A DNA stretch of 64,000 bases from Elusimicrobiota bacterium (GTDB lineage Bacteria; Elusimicrobiota; Elusimicrobia; FEN-1173): NCBI GenBank assembly GCA_016722575.1, contig JADKIY010000002.1, positions 620,001-684,000 of the forward strand, given 5' to 3'. The notes beneath the pieces were generated by a model. It was not told the origin of the DNA, ran no database searches, and worked only from the letters and a program-made list of their open reading frames with translations. Shown here piece by piece: positions 59,931 to 64,000 of this stretch (within the stretch, counting starts at the first letter, position 1; every line of letters begins with the position of its first letter). The translations under genes were made by a program, and so were the position numbers.

Positions 59931-62143
59931 GAAACCACGGTGAAGTTGGCGTAACGGACCAGAATGCTTTTCCGGGCGCCGGAATCGAACAACACGGTCA
60001 CTTTTAAATTTTCGCCGGAGCCGTTTTTGTCCAGGATTTTCCCCTCGCCGAACATGGGGTGGCGCACCCGTTGGCCGAGGCGCAGGGGGCGCTGGCCGCC
60101 CGGCGATGTCGCTTCGCCCTCGTCCGGGTCGAAGGAGGCCACCGCCGCCGGCCGGGGCGCCGCCGACACCGGCTCCACGGATTCGAAGAGGCCCGAGGGC
60201 ACCGGGCGTTCCGGCGTGAGGCCCGCCTCGGCCACAAAGCGCGACGGCACGTGCCAGTTGGACCGGCCGTAGATTTTACGGGAGGAGGCGGCGGTCAGCG
60301 TCAGGAATCGGCGGGCCCGGGTGATGCCCACGTAGGCCAGCCGTCGCTCCTCCTCCAATTCCTTTTCGTCGAAGGCCGATTCGCCGATGGGAAAGAGTCC
60401 CTCTTCCAACCCGGTCAAGTACACGGACGGAAATTCCAGCCCCTTGGCCAAGTGGACGGTCATGAGCGTCACCGCGCCGCCCTCGGCCTTCAGGTTGTCC
60501 AGGTCCGAAGCCAGGGACACTTTTTCCAAAAAGGTGGGAACCGACTTATCTTCGGAGACGTCTTCGAATTCCTTGGCGGCGTTCACCAATTCCTGCAGGT
60601 TGTCCAGGCGGTGGGCGGCCTCGGGGTCGGTGTCCACCTGTTCCTCCCAATGGGCCCAATACCCCGTGGCCTCCAAAACGGCTTGGACCATGACGGCCGC
60701 GGTTTTCTCCCCGGGCCGTTGGGCCAGGGCGGTCATGACGTCGATGAATTTCAACAGGTTGCCCCGGGCGGCCGGCGTCGTTTCCGGGTCGGCGGCGGCC
60801 TGACGGGCGGCCTCGAAAAAGGTCAGGCCCCGGGCCGCGGCCAATTGGTCCACCCCTTGAATGGTGGTTTTGCCGATCCCCCGGGGCGGGTTGTTGATCA
60901 CCCGCTTGGCGGCCACCGAATCCGCCGGGTTGTTGAAGAGCCGCAAATAGGCCAGGACGTCTTTGACTTCCATGCGTTCGTAAAACCGAACGCTCCCGAC
61001 CAGGGCGTAGGGCAGGCTTTCCCGACGAAAAGCGTCCTCCAGAACGCGGGACTGGGCGTTGGTTCGGTAGAACACGGCGACGTCCGACGGTTTCGCCGCC
61101 CCCGTTCGCACCCGGGTCGCCGTTTCGTGGGCGATGAACCGGGCCTCCTCCAGCTCGTCGGCGAATTCCTGAAAGCGAACCGCGTCCCCGCCCTTTTGTT
61201 CGGTCCAAAGCCGTTTGTCTTTCCGAAAATGGTTGCGGACGATGAGCCGGTGGGCGGCCTCCAGGATGGGCTCGGTGGAACGGTAGTTCTGCTCGAGCTT
61301 GACCACGGTGGCGCCGGGGTAATCCCGCTCGAACTCCATGATGTTGCGGATGTCCGCCCCCCGCCAGGAATAGACGCTTTGGTCGTCGTCGCCCACCACG
61401 CAGAGGTTCTTGGGCGGGGCCACCAGGTGCTTCGTCAGCAAGTACTGCGCGTGGTTGGTGTCCTGGTACTCGTCGACCAAAACGTATCGGAAACGGGCCT
61501 GGTATTTTTCCCGAAGAGCTTCCTGATCGCGCAGGGCCATGGTGGACCGCAGAATCAAATCGCCGAAATCCAGGGCGTTGGCCTTGACCAGTTTCTTCTG
61601 ATAGAGGGAATAAATCGTGGCCACCATGTTGCGATAGGGGTCGTTCTGGGCGAGGGCGTGAATGGTGTAGGACCCCGCGTCCAACAAGTCGTCCTTGGCC
61701 CGGGAAATGACGGACAGCACCTGGTTGGGCTTGTATTTTTTTTCATCCAGACTCAACTCCCGCAAACATTCTTTGAGGATTTGGGTCTGGTCGTTGTCGT
61801 CGTAAATAGTGAAGTGGGGATCCAAGCCCGCCGCCTTGGCCTCCACCCGAAGGAATTGGGCGCAGAAAGAGTGAAAGGTGGAAATCCAAACAGCGCGGCC
61901 CCGCCCGCCGGTGAGCTCGTCCACCCGGCGGCGCATTTCCGCCGCGGCCTTGTTGGTGAAGGTCACGGCCAAAATATTCCAGGGGTTCACCCCTTCGGAG
62001 AGGAGGTGGGCGATGCGAAAGGTGATGACGCGGGTTTTTCCGGAGCCGGCGCCCGCCAGGATGAGAAGCGGCCCCTCGCCGTGGGTCACGGCCTGGTGCT
62101 GGGGCGGATTGAGGGTGGCCAAGAGGGGTTCGGGAAGCGCCAT
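59927..62143 (-). CDS. UvrD/PcrA-type ATP-dependent DNA helicase
   Basis: 738 residues, superfamily 1A. Motif I AGAGSGKTRVITFR, motif II VDEYQDTNHAQY, motif III GDDDQSVYSWRGADI, motif IV about NYRS, motif V VHLAKGLEFPSVY and motif VI VGITRARRFL. Acts in excision repair and removal of proteins from DNA. The ATG at 62143 (MALPEPLLATLNPPQHQAV) matches the family N-terminus and lies 9 bases after a TATAAT; an in-frame ATG at 62155 overlaps that box. Confidence 0.95.
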   Translation of the reverse strand: MALPEPLLATLNPPQHQAVTHGEGPLLILAGAGSGKTRVITFRIAHLLSEGVNPWNILAVTFTNKAAAEMRRRVDELTGGRGRAVWISTFHSFCAQFLRVEAKAAGLDPHFTIYDDNDQTQILKECLRELSLDEKKYKPNQVLSVISRAKDDLLDAGSYTIHALAQNDPYRNMVATIYSLYQKKLVKANALDFGDLILRSTMALRDQEALREKYQARFRYVLVDEYQDTNHAQYLLTKHLVAPPKNLCVVGDDDQSVYSWRGADIRNIMEFERDYPGATVVKLEQNYRSTEPILEAAHRLIVRNHFRKDKRLWTEQKGGDAVRFQEFADELEEARFIAHETATRVRTGAAKPSDVAVFYRTNAQSRVLEDAFRRESLPYALVGSVRFYERMEVKDVLAYLRLFNNPADSVAAKRVINNPPRGIGKTTIQGVDQLAAARGLTFFEAARQAAADPETTPAARGNLLKFIDVMTALAQRPGEKTAAVMVQAVLEATGYWAHWEEQVDTDPEAAHRLDNLQELVNAAKEFEDVSEDKSVPTFLEKVSLASDLDNLKAEGGAVTLMTVHLAKGLEFPSVYLTGLEEGLFPIGESAFDEKELEEERRLAYVGITRARRFLTLTAASSRKIYGRSNWHVPSRFVAEAGLTPERPVPSGLFESVEPVSAAPRPAAVASFDPDEGEATSPGGQRPLRLGQRVRHPMFGEGKILDKNGSGENLKVTVLFDSGARKSILVRYANFTVVS

Positions 62144-62155
62144 GGCGAAGGGCAT

Positions 62156-62437
62156 TATACCTTACTCCCTCGTCGCTGATTTAGGCCCCTTTGGGGCCGC
62201 GCCATTTTGAAAGACGCCGTGGAACGATGAAAGCGCGTCGGGAACCTTCGCCCCGAAGGAGCCAGGCTGTTTGCCGCACCGAAACGCACGGTTCCGTGGC
62301 GGGCTCCACGACGGCGACCCAAATCCCGGGGTGGGAAATGATCGTCGGCGTGGGCCGAAAAGGAGCGTGGTGGAGTTTCTTCGACCTCAAAACCATCCAC
62401 CCGGAAAAGCGGGACCCCGAGGGGCGCGACCGCCCGC
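62156..62437. other. Gap between helicase and rRNA methyltransferase genes
   Basis: About 280 bases. Small hairpin GGCCCC/GGGGCC (62183-62197). Open frames exist on both strands (plus from ATG 62227; minus reading LHHAPFRPTPTIISHPG), but no family or ribosome site supports either. Could be a decayed gene fragment. Confidence 0.4.
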
Positions 62438-63421
62438 TCAAGTTCCGGGCCGGCGCTCCAAAAGGACCACGGTTTCCACGTGGGGCGTGTGGGGAAAAAG
62501 GTCCACGGGTTGCACCACCACGGGATGGTAAACCAGGCTCAAAGCGGTCAGGTCCCGAACCAGGGCCTCCGGGTTGCAGGACACATAGACCCAACGGGCG
62601 ACGGGTTTTTCGACCAGGAGGCGGCGGACGTCCGGCTGAAGCCCCGGACGCGGGGGATCCACCACGGCCACCGAGCCGGGAGAGGTCCAGAGGTTTTGAA
62701 AGTCGGACGAGCGGGCGAAGGCGGCCGCGTCCAGGGCGTGGAATTCGGCCCCGTCCGCGCCCTGGCGGCGCGCGTTGGCCCGGGCGTCTTCCACCGCCGC
62801 GGGGTTCAACTCGACCCCGATCAAACGCCGGGCGCGGTCCATCAACGCCAGTCCGATGGAACCGGACCCGCAATAAAGATCAAAGAGAATTTCGGCCCCG
62901 CGGCCGAGGAATTCCCCGATGACGTCCAGCAACACGTCGGCGCCCCCGGTGTTGGTCTGGAAAAAAGTCGACGGCGAAATTTGAAACCGCTTTCCCCGAA
63001 GGACCTCGTCGATGGTCCCCGTCCCCCGGAGAATTCCCCGCGGAACCCCCTGGGCGGTGTCGGAAAGCCCGGCGTTGATCGTCCAGATCACGGTGTCGAC
63101 CGGAACGCCGGCGGCGTCCAAGGCCGCCAGCAGCCCCGCCCCCGGAAGCTCCCCCTCGGCGGTCACCAGGCAGACCATGCGTTGGCCGGTGTTCTTTCCT
63201 TCCCGGACCACCAGGTAGCGGAGAAACCCTTTGTGGGATTTGAGGTGGTAGGTCGGAAGGCCTGCGGCGGTCGCCCACCCCCGAACCGCCGACAACAAAC
63301 GGCCGGTGTCGGGCGACAACAAAAAGCATTCGGACAAATCCACCACGCGGTCGAATTTGCCCCGTTGGCGGAGGCCCAGCAAAACGGGGCCGTCTTTGAG
63401 TCCCCCGAAGGCGAATTCCAT
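62438..63421 (-). CDS. RlmD/TrmA-family rRNA (uracil-C5) methyltransferase
   Basis: 327 residues from the first canonical ATG, but this ATG is internal to the family motif YYRNKMEFAFGG, so the real protein is longer (see 63422-63625). SAM-binding LFDLYCGSGSIGLALMD, VDPPRPGLQPDVRRLL with the catalytic region and WVYVSCNPEALVRDL (nucleophilic Cys in SCNP) identify the TrmA/RumA/RlmD group. Methylates U in 23S rRNA or tRNA. Confidence 0.9.
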   Translation of the reverse strand: MEFAFGGLKDGPVLLGLRQRGKFDRVVDLSECFLLSPDTGRLLSAVRGWATAAGLPTYHLKSHKGFLRYLVVREGKNTGQRMVCLVTAEGELPGAGLLAALDAAGVPVDTVIWTINAGLSDTAQGVPRGILRGTGTIDEVLRGKRFQISPSTFFQTNTGGADVLLDVIGEFLGRGAEILFDLYCGSGSIGLALMDRARRLIGVELNPAAVEDARANARRQGADGAEFHALDAAAFARSSDFQNLWTSPGSVAVVDPPRPGLQPDVRRLLVEKPVARWVYVSCNPEALVRDLTALSLVYHPVVVQPVDLFPHTPHVETVVLLERRPGT

Positions 63422-63625
63422 CTTGTTCCGGTAATAAAAGGAATCCGGGGAAGGCCGAAGGGGCCGGAACTCCCCGGGCGCAAAAGGAGCGAGGAGCGCG
63501 CGGACCGCGGCTTCCTTGCGGGCCGTTTGATCGGGGTAAGGGACCTCCTGGGTGGCGCAACCGCCGCAGACCCCGAAGTGGGAACACCGGGCCGTGCCGA
63601 GGGGGGGGTCAGCGGGCGGGGACAG
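63422..63625 (-). other. In-frame N-terminal extension of the rRNA methyltransferase (Fe-S region, no canonical start)
   Basis: Continues in frame with the methyltransferase: TARCSHFGVCGGCATQ, YPDQTARKEAAVRALL and FYYRNK, i.e. the three 4Fe-4S Cys and the family N-terminus. From 63422 back to a stop near 63697 no ATG, GTG or TTG occurs; a CTG at 63625 is the nearest unusual candidate. An 8-G run (63601-63608) precedes the motif region; a length change there (error or phase variation) could bring another frame into play. Confidence 0.75.
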
Positions 63626-64000
63626 GCGCGGGCTCCAACCGGTAACGGCGGGATTGATAGAGGGCGTAGGCCGTTTGGTAAAGGGCGACCCCGTCCCGAA
63701 TCAATTCTTCCTCCACCGGTCCCAGCGGCAGGGGCGATGAAAATTTTCGCGCCGCCCGATCGTAACGATAAACCCGCGCGGACTGATGAATGCCCAGCAC
63801 GGCCAAGCGATCGCCCCGGAGGATGCCGACGTCCCGGTCGTGCTGAAGCAACGCGTAGCTCTCCCGGGGGGCCACGTCCCAAAGGTCCCGGCCGAAAAAA
63901 ACGCTCCGATAGGACATGTCCGTCAGCCCCATCAAAGTCGGGGCGACATCGAGGGAAGACCCCAGGACGTCCACGCGGCGGGGTTTCAACAATTCGGGCG
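63609..64000 (-). CDS. Sulfatase/alkaline phosphatase-fold protein, C-terminal part
   Basis: Continues beyond the right edge. The visible ~130 residues include LKPRRVDVLGSSLDVAPTLM with GLTDMSYRSVFFGRDLWD, the typical end of LtaS-type and other sulfatase-fold enzymes (the xDxxPT block). The final ~75 residues are non-catalytic. The metal-binding N-terminus is outside the window, so the substrate is not knowable here. Stop TGA at 63609-63611. Confidence 0.8.
   Translation of the reverse strand, partial: PELLKPRRVDVLGSSLDVAPTLMGLTDMSYRSVFFGRDLWDVAPRESYALLQHDRDVGILRGDRLAVLGIHQSARVYRYDRAARKFSSPLPLGPVEEELIRDGVALYQTAYALYQSRRYRLEPAPVPAR

Noticed and set aside
60059..62179. 706-codon plus-strand frame opposite the helicase
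   Set aside because: Antisense to all six helicase motifs; no homology or start signal.

Overview
The window is a high-GC, very gene-dense piece of a diderm (Gram-negative) bacterium. It has lipopolysaccharide export (LptA/B/C) and Kdo synthesis genes, lipoproteins, outer-membrane-type barrels and aerobic respiration (cytochrome bc-type complex plus an aa3-type oxidase). Gene content and the set of very large pilin-like proteins would fit a deep-branching lineage such as Elusimicrobiota, but that is an inference; no rRNA or tRNA gene was seen to settle it. Most neighbouring genes overlap by 1-17 bases through ATGA, GTGA or TTGA junctions, so long translationally coupled operons are the rule.

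Layout. 1-10.2 kb (minus strand): hemW (start only), lepB, lepA, then a phosphotransferase block (EI, HPr, mannose-type EIID/C/B/A, RapZ, HPr kinase, EIIA-Ntr) and hibernation factor, driven by a promoter near 10.2 kb. 10.3-15.1 kb (minus): lptB-lptA-lptC-kdsC-kdsD-small membrane protein-kdsA. A cold-shock gene with its own terminator lies upstream. 15.9-21.3 kb (plus): three coupled prepilin-like genes, one of 1069 residues. 21.5-24.2 kb: a BamE-like/beta-propeller lipoprotein, then a repeat-rich island of about 1 kb and an AT-rich small outer-membrane gene. 24.2-26.1 kb (minus): zinc-ribbon protein, YbaB, SfsA, NYN nuclease and thiamine-binding-like protein. 26.3-30.3 kb (plus): FIST sensor, TPR protein, stand-alone CHASE protein, hydrolase.

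30.2-41.6 kb (minus) is one long run that begins with a dihaem cytochrome c and oxidase subunits II, I, III and IV. It continues with a small CAVC membrane protein, a heme A synthase-heme O synthase fusion, an ABC exporter, DUF420, a phosphodiesterase, QueG and MidA. 41.6-43.3 kb (plus, divergent) holds a barrel protein and a von Willebrand lipoprotein. 43.4-49.7 kb (minus) holds a Rieske/cytochrome b/pentahaem/monohaem complex with a receiver protein and FixC-FixX.

50.9-53.3 kb (minus) is the most striking locus. A consensus-like sigma70 promoter, a complete SAM-I riboswitch and a terminator precede a threonine-synthase-like PLP enzyme, a MoaD/ThiS-like carrier ending Gly-Gly-Lys, and a NIL-domain protein. 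The arrangement argues for a SAM-repressed, carrier-protein-based route to a sulfur amino acid. The moaD 3' end has been copied twice in tandem behind the gene.

53.3-64 kb (minus): PilZ protein, the gatC-gatA-(glycosyltransferase)-(Nudix)-gatB operon, a GT-C-like membrane protein, a UvrD/PcrA helicase, an RlmD-type rRNA methyltransferase lacking a canonical start for its Fe-S N-terminus, and the end of a sulfatase-fold protein. Several operon-heading genes have a -10 box only 5-11 bases before the start codon, suggesting that leaderless mRNAs are common.
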